From a virus: DNA of 38,378 nt. The position numbers and the translations under genes were made by a program. This document shows, in pieces, positions 18,223 to 25,390 of this stretch. The stretch covers positions 1-38,378 of IMG/VR virus record IMGVR_UViG_3300034789_000724. One strand, given 5' to 3'. A model generated the notes under the pieces. That model worked only from the letters and a program-made list of their open reading frames with translations, did not search any database and had not been told where the DNA came from. The number at the start of each line of letters is the position of its first letter. Position 1 is the first letter of the stretch.

Positions 18223-19670
18223 TAGCTAGGTACCACGTTAAAGTTAGAATATGCACCAAGCAGATAAATGTTATCTTTATTTGCAGTTGGTATATTTGGA
18301 ACACCAGAAATGGCACCCTGAGCAGCAGGAGTCTCAATTGGTTGTGTTTCTTGTGCTTGCGCCTGTTCTATAGGTATGGGGACAACCGTTACACCTGGTT
18401 CAGTTGATTGTGCTATAGTTCTTGCAACAGAATCATCTCTACTTATAGGAGTAAACATATTTGCAGGAAGTTGTCCTGTTCTACCAATATATTTCTCCTG
18501 GTCTACAAATCTTTGTATCTCACCGACACTATATCCCATATCCGATAATGTAGTGTCACCTTGTGTAATCTGACCAGGTTCTAATCCGGCAGAGGGGTCA
18601 CCTTCAATAGGAACATTTGCTGGTTCTACATTAACATTCATCTCAGTTTCACCATACTCCGCTGGTACATCTGGATCTATTGGTGCTCCTTCCTCATTGC
18701 CTGCCAGTTGACCTGCTGACATGGGTTGTCTACCCATTACAGGAGTAATTGGTTGTATATTTGGATCTAAAGATGGACCACCAGTTCCATTTAGATTATC
18801 TGGTGGCGTCGTTGGATCAAGACCTTCTATTGGTGGAGGTCCTTCATCAGGTGGTTCTTGCTGATTATTACCATTATTTTCATTGCCATTTGGAGTATCT
18901 GGTAAATTTAATTTAGAAGGGGGTGTTGTTGGATCATCTATAGGAGCTCCCTTAAATAAATTGAATAATCCTGGAAGACCCTGCTTTGCAGCTTCAATTA
19001 CTGTATTGATAAACTGTGCAATTGGATCTGAGAAATAATTTGCTATAGCAGCACCACCAGCAAGAAGAGCAAAAGCTTTAAATCTTAAAGTGAGTAATGC
19101 TAATGCTGCTTTACCTGCTAGCATTACAGATCCAATCTTAACTAGATTGGATACAATACTATCTTGTAATCTTCTTAATTCTTTTTCGTTTCCATCACTG
19201 AGAGCATTTAATACTTTTATTGCATTTATTGCTAACCATCCACCTAATAATGTAAAGAAGAAGTTACCAAGTCTTCCTAAAGTAATTTGTGCTCTGCCTG
19301 ATAATCTCTCTGCAGGTGCAATTGTTTTTGTTTGTATTTTTTTCTCAATTGCAGACTCTTTACCTTCTCTCAGTTGTTGTTCTGCTAATCTTCTCTCAAG
19401 TAATAATTCTTGCTGTTCCTTTCTTCTTTCTAATGCTTGAGATGTTGCTAAACTATTAGCAATCACAGTCATAGAACCCGACAAAGAATTCACTTGGGCA
19501 GTCAAATTTTGTATTTGATTGGATACAACACCTAACTGTAATGAATTCTTATTAATTAATGCAGTTGTAGTAGGATCTGGTTGTGCAACAGCACCAGGAG
19601 CAACTGCCCTACCAGTAAATGCAGCAGCAGATATTGTTGTTCTTCTTCCTATTAGTGCTGAATTAACCAT
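18222..19670 (-). CDS. Tape-measure / gp29-like tail protein candidate, 482 aa
   Basis: Residues about 50-130 form an Arg/Glu/Gln-rich coiled coil (ERRKEQQELLLERRLAEQQL), followed by hydrophobic helices (LGNFFFTLLGGWLAINAIKVL, KAALALLTLRFKAFALLAGG) and a Pro/Asn/Gly-rich low-complexity half (residues 240-400). The coiled coil plus LGR-x-F-x-GGWL-x-N core recurs in the 642 aa protein, so the two look like paralogues. It follows directly after gp26 and the small frameshift ORF, the position a tape-measure gene takes in many tailed phages. I infer a tape-measure or baseplate-hub role; no catalytic motif is present. Confidence 0.5.
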   Translation of the reverse strand: MVNSALIGRRTTISAAAFTGRAVAPGAVAQPDPTTTALINKNSLQLGVVSNQIQNLTAQVNSLSGSMTVIANSLATSQALERRKEQQELLLERRLAEQQLREGKESAIEKKIQTKTIAPAERLSGRAQITLGRLGNFFFTLLGGWLAINAIKVLNALSDGNEKELRRLQDSIVSNLVKIGSVMLAGKAALALLTLRFKAFALLAGGAAIANYFSDPIAQFINTVIEAAKQGLPGLFNLFKGAPIDDPTTPPSKLNLPDTPNGNENNGNNQQEPPDEGPPPIEGLDPTTPPDNLNGTGGPSLDPNIQPITPVMGRQPMSAGQLAGNEEGAPIDPDVPAEYGETEMNVNVEPANVPIEGDPSAGLEPGQITQGDTTLSDMGYSVGEIQRFVDQEKYIGRTGQLPANMFTPISRDDSVARTIAQSTEPGVTVVPIPIEQAQAQETQPIETPAAQGAISGVPNIPTANKDNIYLLGAYSNFNVVPS

Positions 19671-19842
19671 TCTGCTGTTGTTGTGCCTTCAGGTTTTCTT
19701 CTTCAATATACTGTTGGAGGAAAGTAAGATAAATTTCTTTCTCCCAAGGTATCATATTTTCTAACTCTGTCAAAGAGTATTTATGATGATGCATCAAGGC
19801 AAAATTAATTCGGAAGTATGACTCAAGGTCAGTATGAGCCAT
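19663..19842 (-). CDS. 59-codon ORF, probable frameshift extension of gp26 (tail assembly chaperone T-like part)
   Basis: Encodes MAHTDLESYFRINFALMHHH and then KYSLTELENMIPWEKEIYL, ending EEENLKAQQQQNG; helical and acidic, resembling the small T-type proteins of tail chaperone pairs. Its ATG (19842-19840) lies in the -1 frame relative to gp26, just past the gp26 stop, and no Shine-Dalgarno precedes it. A U UUU UUC slippery heptamer in register at the end of gp26 leads directly into this frame, adding R-I-S before the Met, so the product may mainly be a gp26 fusion of about 299 aa. Its stop overlaps the start region of the 482 aa candidate tape-measure gene by a few bases. T4 gene 51 holds the equivalent place between 26 and 27, but similarity cannot be judged by eye. 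Confidence 0.75.
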   Translation of the reverse strand: MAHTDLESYFRINFALMHHHKYSLTELENMIPWEKEIYLTFLQQYIEEENLKAQQQQNG

Positions 19843-19857
19843 ACTTATGCGAAAAAA
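19831..19857 (-). promoter_or_regulatory. Programmed -1 ribosomal frameshift signal
   Basis: On the minus strand the end of gp26 reads TCT TTT TTC GCA TAA. The heptamer T TTT TTC (19857-19851) is an X XXY YYZ site in the correct frame. Five bases later a perfect 6-bp stem with a 3-base loop (AGTATG GCT CATACT, 19845-19831) forms, at a typical spacing for a stimulatory hairpin. Slipping by -1 gives CGC ATA AGT ATG GCT, i.e. straight into the 59-codon ORF. The hairpin also buries that ORF's own ATG, which lacks a ribosome site. Confidence 0.7.
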
Positions 19858-20561
19858 GATGCTAACCCTTCCAATAAGATATCATTTTCAACTTCAGTGT
19901 TAGGATTTTTTACCTTAATAGTATGAGACAACTTTGGCATGGTTACAAAGAAATCTTCAACTTCTTTGAATTGCTTAGAACTAAGTTGCTCAAGAAAGTC
20001 ACGAATCTCTTTCTTGGTACAGTCTTTTGCAGACCAAGATTCCTCTTCATTATAAATTTGTTCAATACATGAACCAATAATTTCAAAGGTATCATCTACA
20101 TTAATATCGGACATTGCAAAGTTAGTTTTCACAAACTGATCCATTGATGGATACTTCATTCTCAAAGTTAGATTCTCATCTAATCTAATATCACGAGAAT
20201 GATTTTCATCAACTTGAATCATAATATCATCAAGTGCAATCGTTGTTGGAACTTTTGTTACACCATCATCAGGACAAGTTACAAGAACTTCAACCTCTTC
20301 ACCTACAGATTTACCACGAATATTGAGGAACAAATATTCAATATCAAATGTTGCAAGTTCTTCAACTTTAACACCACGGGTGCTAATGCAACTTTTAATT
20401 ACATCTTTAACGGCATTAGTTATTTGTACAGTATCTTCACTTTCCATTGCCATAATAAGAATCTTTTCTTCCTTGACTAGAAAAGGTCTATACTTAACTT
20501 TTTTTCCAGTTGAAGGAATCACCAACTCATAAGTTGGTGTATTAATTTTTGGTAAAGGCAT
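19845..20561 (-). CDS. 26: Baseplate hub subunit / tail chaperone gp26, 238 aa
   Basis: Matches the T4_baseplate (PF12322) type: MPLPKINTPTYELVIPSTGK, KVKYRPFLVKEEKILIMAME, then FDIEYLFLNIRGKSVGE and the acidic C-terminal half. This N-terminal 'YRPFLVKEEKIL' block is the hallmark of gp26 in T4-like phages. The family was first listed as a baseplate hub component; by gene position, and because of the frameshift described at its 3' end, it may function as the G-type tape-measure chaperone. A late promoter motif lies about 26 bp upstream and AGGA serves as ribosome site. T4 gp26 is 208 aa, so the length fits. Confidence 0.85.
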   Translation of the reverse strand: MPLPKINTPTYELVIPSTGKKVKYRPFLVKEEKILIMAMESEDTVQITNAVKDVIKSCISTRGVKVEELATFDIEYLFLNIRGKSVGEEVEVLVTCPDDGVTKVPTTIALDDIMIQVDENHSRDIRLDENLTLRMKYPSMDQFVKTNFAMSDINVDDTFEIIGSCIEQIYNEEESWSAKDCTKKEIRDFLEQLSSKQFKEVEDFFVTMPKLSHTIKVKNPNTEVENDILLEGLASFFA

Positions 20562-20586
20562 TACAATCCTTGCACATCAGTGAAAT

Positions 20587-20593
20587 TATTTAG
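20587..20593 (-). promoter_or_regulatory. Late promoter motif CTAAATA before gp26
   Basis: ATCTAAATA on the minus strand sits in the 49-bp gap between the gp54-like gene and gp26, about 26 bp before the gp26 ATG. Same motif and spacing as the other late-type sites in this window. Confidence 0.5.
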
Positions 20594-20610
20594 ATGGGAA
20601 TCAGAAGAAT

Positions 20611-21483
20611 TCAAATGTTGATTTCAAATGTTGAATCATACACACTGGGACTACTATCAAATTGACTGTTCAATATCGAACTATTAGATATATTAAATGC
20701 ACTAGCACTAGAACTATTATTGAAAAGACCTGCAAGATTATTAAAACTTCCGTCAGCAGGTAATGTGATTCCAGTATCTAAAACTGTGGAAGCATAATCT
20801 CCAGCATTACCTGGATTTCCAGTAGTCGCTCCTTCTTTATTATTATCTGTCCCAGTAGCGTAATTGATAGAATATGATTGTCCTGCAATATAACGTTCAT
20901 AGTTAAATGATGCAGTTGCTTTTAGTATCTGCGATCCTTCATATGAAACTGTAGTGGCATTCAATGATATTGGGAACAATCCAATAAATCTATACTCAAT
21001 ATATCTCTTGTAATCCTTTTCAAATTTTACAATTTTAGTATAATCACATTTATATTCATCAGGATATCTCATTCTAAAATAATAACCTCTCTTTACTGGA
21101 TCTTGAGCATCAAGACCAGTAGTGGAACCACTAGAAGCAAATTCCATCCAATGTTCAAGAAACTTTAATGCACGATACTCATTATCAACATAAAAGTCCA
21201 AATCCATCTGGACAAATTGTCTTGTGTGTATCATCCTCTCGGTGACACCTTGAAAATTTCCTATAATATCTGCTGTAGCAAAACTACTTCCAGGTAAAGA
21301 TCCTCTAGAACAAAGAAGACCAATTTCTTCTCCAAGAAATCTACTATCCATACCTCTTTGTTTGAGATATGTCATTAACTTTGGAGTAAATCCACCAAAC
21401 TGTACCAAATAGTTTGATGTAAGTGCTACGTTTGATATAAGAGGTTTTATCTGCGATATCTTTTTGGGAAACGGTCTAGGCAC
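20611..21483 (-). CDS. Baseplate tail-tube initiator-like protein (gp54-like), 290 aa
   Basis: Begins at a GTG codon (21483-21481); no in-frame ATG lies upstream before a stop. The N-terminal 200 residues look like the tube-protein fold shared by gp19, gp48 and gp54: SNYLVQFGGFTPKL, GLLCSRGSLPGSSFATADI, GVTERMIHTRQFVQMDLDFYVD, FLEHWMEFA and YRFIGLFPISLN. The C-terminal ~90 residues are Ser/Asn-rich and disordered-looking. By fold type and its place next to gp26, and across a divergent promoter from gp4 and gp48, it is probably the tube initiator gp54. The paralogue gp48 is encoded separately at 22519. A second tail tube protein is an alternative. Confidence 0.55.
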   Translation of the reverse strand: MPRPFPKKISQIKPLISNVALTSNYLVQFGGFTPKLMTYLKQRGMDSRFLGEEIGLLCSRGSLPGSSFATADIIGNFQGVTERMIHTRQFVQMDLDFYVDNEYRALKFLEHWMEFASSGSTTGLDAQDPVKRGYYFRMRYPDEYKCDYTKIVKFEKDYKRYIEYRFIGLFPISLNATTVSYEGSQILKATASFNYERYIAGQSYSINYATGTDNNKEGATTGNPGNAGDYASTVLDTGITLPADGSFNNLAGLFNNSSSASAFNISNSSILNSQFDSSPSVYDSTFEINI

Positions 21484-21484
21484 T

Positions 21485-21518
21485 CTAAATATCTTATATG
21501 AGATTATTAGTTATTTAG
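21485..21518. promoter_or_regulatory. Face-to-face late promoter pair in a 35-bp divergent gap
   Basis: The intergenic stretch contains CTAAATA on the plus strand (21485-21491), pointing to gp4, and CTAAATA on the minus strand (21518-21512), pointing to the gp54-like gene. Each lies about 28 bp before its gene start. The two -10 elements face each other, so the 5' ends of the divergent transcripts should nearly meet or overlap by a few bases. Confidence 0.55.
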
Positions 21519-21956
21519 ATGTCATACAAGGGAAAATATTCACCATCACATCCCAAGAAATATAAGGGTGACCCAACCAATATTGTTTATCGTTCCTTAT
21601 GGGAACGAAAGTTCATGGTTTACTGTGATAATAACGAAAATATATTAGAGTGGGGTAGTGAAGAGATTGTTCTCCCATATCGTTCACCTGTTGATAATAG
21701 AATTCATAGATACTTCCCAGACTTCTACATTAAGTATAAAGACGTTGGTGGTAGAATCAAACGATCACTGATTGAAATTAAACCACTAAAACAATGTTCT
21801 CCTCCATCAAAACCAAAAAGACAAACAAAGAAGTATCTTAACGAGGCATACGAATACGCTAAGAATCAAGCGAAGTGGAAAGCAGCGAGAGAATTTTGTG
21901 AAGATAGAATGTGGGAGTTCAAAGTATTAACTGAAAAAGAATTAGGTATCAAGTAA
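21519..21956 (+). CDS. 4: Head completion protein gp4 (gp50/65 family), 145 aa
   Basis: MSYKGKYSPSHPKKYKGDP then VYRSLWERKFMVYCD are the conserved N-terminal block of T4 gp4 homologues; length matches (T4 about 150 aa). ILEWGSEEIVLPY, RYFPDFYIKY and LIEIKP form a PD-(D/E)xK nuclease-like core (E of the SEE strand, PDF aspartate, E-x-K), a feature known for this family. In T4 it is needed to finish DNA-filled heads before tail joining, possibly by trimming DNA ends. First gene of the plus-strand block; stop and next start overlap by one base (TAATG). Confidence 0.85.
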   Translation: MSYKGKYSPSHPKKYKGDPTNIVYRSLWERKFMVYCDNNENILEWGSEEIVLPYRSPVDNRIHRYFPDFYIKYKDVGGRIKRSLIEIKPLKQCSPPSKPKRQTKKYLNEAYEYAKNQAKWKAAREFCEDRMWEFKVLTEKELGIK

Positions 21957-22495
21957 TGGCACGAACCATTAAGTCTGGTGGTAAAATTGGAAGCAAATAT
22001 TTTTATATTTACGAAACTGGTGAGGTAACTTCTAGTAGCGATCTTAATATTGAAGTTGGTTCTAATGTATATGATGATGGGATACGTAGAGACCCAAGAC
22101 CTGCTAAAAATAGACCAACTGATACTGACACGAACAGAAATAGAATTCGTGTAGTAACAAACAATGTGACGGGTGTCAGAGACCCAGATATTGTAATCAA
22201 CGAACTGATAAAAGTATTGGATAAAGCAGATGCACCAATACCTGGTAAGTTATATGTTTATCGCTATCGTGCAATCACACCTGGTATAAGATATGATAAA
22301 AATCCTGTAGTTCAGATGCGTACACCACTAGAAGATGGTTGGATTGCAGAAAATTATCATTGGTTAGGTAAAGGTCAGTCAGTAAGACGATATCTTGCTA
22401 ATGAAGTAGTGACTGATGGCATTTATGAAATCTACCCATCTGAGTTAAGGGATGTTCTTATGCTTCCTTTAGCAGATTTTGCAATGAGTAGCTAA
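21956..22495 (+). CDS. Conserved phage protein of unknown function, 179 aa
   Basis: Coupled to gp4 by a TAATG overlap. N-terminus has GGKIGSKYFYIYETGEV and a charged Arg/Asp/Asn region (residues 45-70). The central part GKLYVYRYRAITPGIRYDKN-P-VVQM resembles the 'LYxYxYxAK....YDxxP' motif of small virion-associated proteins present in many phages, followed by AENYHWLGKGQSVRRYL. No transmembrane segment. Its location between gp4 and gp48 suggests a role in head completion or tail assembly; I cannot name the family. Confidence 0.6.
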   Translation: MARTIKSGGKIGSKYFYIYETGEVTSSSDLNIEVGSNVYDDGIRRDPRPAKNRPTDTDTNRNRIRVVTNNVTGVRDPDIVINELIKVLDKADAPIPGKLYVYRYRAITPGIRYDKNPVVQMRTPLEDGWIAENYHWLGKGQSVRRYLANEVVTDGIYEIYPSELRDVLMLPLADFAMSS

Positions 22496-22498
22496 ATA
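22492..22498 (+). promoter_or_regulatory. Late promoter motif CTAAATA before gp48
   Basis: CTAAATA overlaps the TAA stop of the preceding gene and lies about 20 bp before the gp48 ATG. The gp48 start has no convincing Shine-Dalgarno (AAGTACCGTCCATA precedes it). Confidence 0.5.
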
Positions 22499-22518
22499 CT
22501 TAAAAAGTACCGTCCATA

Positions 22519-23631
22519 ATGGAAGACGACTATAGTGCATTAATAGCAGATTCATTTACAAATCCACTTTCATTTAATGGATTCAGTGCTGCCGAAATTC
22601 TTGCCGGACAATCAAATCAAACTGCAACTACTCCAGATGCTGGTACTCAGGGTACGAATAATGACCCTTTAGTGTTGAGATATCCAAAGCAAAGACTTGA
22701 CGCAACTGCAGATTATTTGTCAATGTCAATATTTGATTATGAAAGTAATCAAGACATTTATGGACTGACTGATAAAGATACTAAGGGTCAAAAGTTAACA
22801 GATTTGCTTTCTGGACTAGGAAACAAAGCGGATAAAATAGAAAAGATTCTAGAAGGTACTGAAGAAGAGAAAAAATTGATGACCAATCTTCAGCAGATAT
22901 ATCTGCCGATGCCACAAAGTATCTCTGACGCTATGTCTGTTGGATATGCTGAAGATTCTTTAAATCCTTTACAAGTCGCTGGTCTTAAGGCTGCAGGTGC
23001 TATTGTACCCGACGCTAAGACTGGTCAGATAAGACCCTTTGGTACTGAAGATGTAACTGAAGTATTTAAAGATTTAAAAGGACTGGGAGTTGGTCCTAAT
23101 GAAATAAGGGCATTAAAAGATGGATTATCGTCAGTAGCAATCAATCAATTAGGTGCTAATGTAAATCCACAATCAATTATCACCAGAGCAAGTGGTCAAA
23201 TTCTACAATCAAATTTAGAGTTACTCTTCAATAATGTCACTCTAAGGTCTTTCCCATTTGCCTTTGATTTTGCACCTAGAAATCCTGATGAAGCAAATGA
23301 AGTTGCACTAATAATACGAACAATTAAACGAGGAATGATGCCAAGAAAAGGAGAGAATCCTGCGATCTTTATTAAATCTCCCAAACTATTTAAATTGAGA
23401 TATATGTCTGGTACAGATCCACATCCATTCTTGAACAAAATGAAAACTGGCGTAGTAACAGATATGTCAGTTAATTATACTGGGTCAAATACTTATGCAA
23501 CATATGATGATGGAACACCAGTTCATATGACCATGCAATTTACATTTAAAGAAATCAATCCAATTTATGCTGATGATTATGAAGTAGAAGGTGATACAGC
23601 ACTCGCAGCTGGTACAGGAGTAGGTTACTGA
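22519..23631 (+). CDS. 48: Baseplate tail tube cap protein gp48, 370 aa
   Basis: C-terminal half matches the T4-like tail tube cap family: ILQSNLELLFNNVTLRSFPF, FDFAPRNPDEANEVALIIRTIK and PKLFKLRYM, ending TMQFTFKEINPIYADD. The N-terminal 140 residues (RYPKQRLDATADYLSMSIFDY) are also typical of cyanophage gp48. In T4, gp48 polymerises on the hub to cap the baseplate and start the tail tube together with gp54. Lies in an operon gp4 - unknown - gp48 - gp53; TGATG overlap with gp53. T4 gp48 is about 364 aa, so the length fits. Confidence 0.85.
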   Translation: MEDDYSALIADSFTNPLSFNGFSAAEILAGQSNQTATTPDAGTQGTNNDPLVLRYPKQRLDATADYLSMSIFDYESNQDIYGLTDKDTKGQKLTDLLSGLGNKADKIEKILEGTEEEKKLMTNLQQIYLPMPQSISDAMSVGYAEDSLNPLQVAGLKAAGAIVPDAKTGQIRPFGTEDVTEVFKDLKGLGVGPNEIRALKDGLSSVAINQLGANVNPQSIITRASGQILQSNLELLFNNVTLRSFPFAFDFAPRNPDEANEVALIIRTIKRGMMPRKGENPAIFIKSPKLFKLRYMSGTDPHPFLNKMKTGVVTDMSVNYTGSNTYATYDDGTPVHMTMQFTFKEINPIYADDYEVEGDTALAAGTGVGY

Positions 23632-24338
23632 TGTCTTATTTTAGAGAACTACCTGATATTGCATATCAGTCAAATCTTCAACATAAAATTTCTTCAAAAG
23701 AATATGTTGCTATCAAAAATCTTTTCCGTAGAGTAAAGGTTAGAGATTCTATTCAAGATAAAACAACTTTATATTCTAAGTATACTATTCTTCAAGGTCA
23801 ACGACCAGACACGATTGCAGAAACATTTTATGGTTCCTCTGAATTGGACTGGGTTGTTGTATTAACTGCAGGTATAACAAACATTAGAGACCAATGGCCA
23901 CTCTCCAATAAAGATCTCTACGTTTATGCAGAAAACAAATATGGTACAAAATTAAATGATATTCATCATTATGAAACCCTCGAAGTAAAAGACTCCAAGG
24001 GTCGGTTAATTCTTCCTCCTGGTCAGAGAGTTGACCAAGATTTTTCTATTCCTGCACCCTATGATGCTACTATCACAGGTAATAGTTATGTTGCAACAGG
24101 TGCATATGAAAATACTAAGTACACAGGAACAGGTGACATCAATCCAGTAATTGGTATTTCAAACTTTGTTTATGAAACAATTCAAAATGAAAAGAAGAGA
24201 AAGATATTCTTATTAAAATCAAAATACTTGGGACAATATTTGAGTGAAATAAGAACTATTATGAACTATAGTGAAAGTTCTCAGTTTATCAATGAAAGAT
24301 TAATTAAGACTGACAACACTAGACTCATCGGTCCATAA
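23631..24338 (+). CDS. 53: Baseplate wedge protein gp53, 235 aa
   Basis: MSYFRELPDIAYQSNLQHK, then RVKVRDSIQDKTTLYSKYTI and RPDTIAETFYGSSELDWVVVL are the conserved LysM-like N-terminal block of gp53; SEIRTIMNYSESSQFINERL is the typical C-terminal end. In T4, gp53 (196 aa) bolts neighbouring wedges together around the hub. Coupled with gp48 by TGATG. Its last 39 bases overlap the end of the convergent Mom-like gene, so no terminator separates the two. Confidence 0.85.
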   Translation: MSYFRELPDIAYQSNLQHKISSKEYVAIKNLFRRVKVRDSIQDKTTLYSKYTILQGQRPDTIAETFYGSSELDWVVVLTAGITNIRDQWPLSNKDLYVYAENKYGTKLNDIHHYETLEVKDSKGRLILPPGQRVDQDFSIPAPYDATITGNSYVATGAYENTKYTGTGDINPVIGISNFVYETIQNEKKRKIFLLKSKYLGQYLSEIRTIMNYSESSQFINERLIKTDNTRLIGP

Positions 24339-24917
24339 GAGATCTAATTTTTTATCAAATACCATTACATATCGGTGTTTACGGGATCGATATTTCCATT
24401 CTCCCTCAACACCTTTCATTTTGCCGCGTGAGTGCTTGGTACCGTCTGCATAATAGAAGTCTTTTTTAGCATCTGTAAGCCCACAATATTTAAAGTTACA
24501 AGCTCGATAGATTGTACCACCATGAAAGTCGCTATCAGCGTAAGAAATGATTGCCCTAACTTTAGTCTCTCTGCGTAACTGTTTGATACATCTGGATACG
24601 AACCAGGAAGTAATATTATATTCTGTTTGTTGTGTGTCAGGGTGAATACAAAGTCGTGAAAGTTCAAAGAGACCTTCTTGTTCATTTCGGTCTAGACCGA
24701 ATGCTCCTTGTGCTATTTCTGGAACGGGGAGACCCGTAAAGATACAGACTCCCTTGATGCCACCGATATTGAGTGGACTAAAATCATTATTTTCATAAAG
24801 ACCATAATTGTATCCAGATTTGAAATCTTTAGAAATATCCTTTAGATAGTGATATTTTAAAAGTAGTTCTGCTGATTGTGATTTGGTTACACGGTCTATA
24901 TAAAAATCTAATTTCAT
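24300..24917 (-). CDS. Mom-like DNA modification protein (GNAT-fold), 205 aa
   Basis: The order of motifs fits the Mom family (phage Mu adenine methylcarbamoylation protein): N-terminal LLLKYHYLKDIS, IGGIKGVCIFTGLP, FELSRLCIHPDTQ, SWFVSRCIKQLRRE, then ISYADSDFHGGTIYRACNF and KYCGLT followed by a basic tail (SRKHRYVMVFDKK). Mom proteins have a GNAT acyltransferase fold and modify adenines in phage DNA, protecting it from restriction. The exact modification made by this protein cannot be told from sequence. Overlaps the HNH-like gene start/stop by 4 bp (ATGA) and gp53 by 39 bp tail-to-tail. A generic GNAT acetyltransferase is the alternative. Confidence 0.65.
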   Translation of the reverse strand: MKLDFYIDRVTKSQSAELLLKYHYLKDISKDFKSGYNYGLYENNDFSPLNIGGIKGVCIFTGLPVPEIAQGAFGLDRNEQEGLFELSRLCIHPDTQQTEYNITSWFVSRCIKQLRRETKVRAIISYADSDFHGGTIYRACNFKYCGLTDAKKDFYYADGTKHSRGKMKGVEGEWKYRSRKHRYVMVFDKKLDLLWTDESSVVSLN

Positions 24918-25312
24918 AACATTTTTTCTAACGCATTTCTAGTATCAACACCAGAAAAATGATTTTTTAACAATTGTACTTGTTCTTTGAACATAGACTC
25001 TGGACAACGCTGTCTACCAAGATTAAAAAGTCTTAAAGCAATAACAACATTCCCTGGAACATATCCAAGGGATTCATCTAATCTCTCTAAACTGGGAGCA
25101 AGAGGATTGGGACTTATAAAAATACCCTGTGGGTCAATAGGAAAATCCGTCCAGTAACACATGCCTTTTTGTCTAGTAAATTGATGAATAAGATACTGTT
25201 CATCAATAGTAACATCTAATGGTTCTGTTCTTTTAATTCCATTTTTCTTTTCTTGTCCAGGACGGGCAGCAGTTTTTGCTTTTTGAACAAGTGCTTTCCA
25301 AGGATTTTTCAT
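24914..25312 (-). CDS. HNH-like endonuclease protein, 132 aa
   Basis: I start at MKNPWKALVQKAKT (ATG 25312) because a longer reading frame begins inside the gp32 terminator hairpin. Motifs: KGMCYWTDFPIDP, then PSLERLDESLGYVPGNVVIA and LRLFNLGRQRC. This C-x-W/Y-T ... SLERLD-x3-GY-x-x-GNV ... N-L-G-R order is that of divergent HNH endonuclease-like phage proteins in which the first His is replaced. Could be a homing-type nuclease or a nuclease working with the Mom-like gene; activity is unproven since not all HNH residues are present. It sits between the gp32 terminator and the Mom-like gene and has no obvious ribosome site. Confidence 0.45.
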   Translation of the reverse strand: MKNPWKALVQKAKTAARPGQEKKNGIKRTEPLDVTIDEQYLIHQFTRQKGMCYWTDFPIDPQGIFISPNPLAPSLERLDESLGYVPGNVVIALRLFNLGRQRCPESMFKEQVQLLKNHFSGVDTRNALEKML

Positions 25313-25313
25313 A

Positions 25314-25351
25314 ATAAAAAAAATAATGAAACCGCAGAAGTAAATCTGCGG
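25314..25351 (-). terminator. Rho-independent terminator after gp32
   Basis: On the minus strand a perfect 7-bp stem CCGCAGA / TCTGCGG with a 6-base loop (25351-25332) is followed by TTTCATTATTTTTTTT. It lies 39 bp past the gp32 stop and should end the gp32 message before the HNH-like gene. Confidence 0.8.
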
Positions 25352-25390
25352 CATCGGATTTAGTTACACGGTATGTTGTGTAATCAGACT

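Noticed and set aside
25313-25354. Longer start for the HNH-like gene (14 extra residues)
   Set aside because: The extension lies inside the gp32 terminator hairpin and T-run, and is a hydrophobic non-conserved-looking stretch; the ATG at 25312 gives a sensible start.
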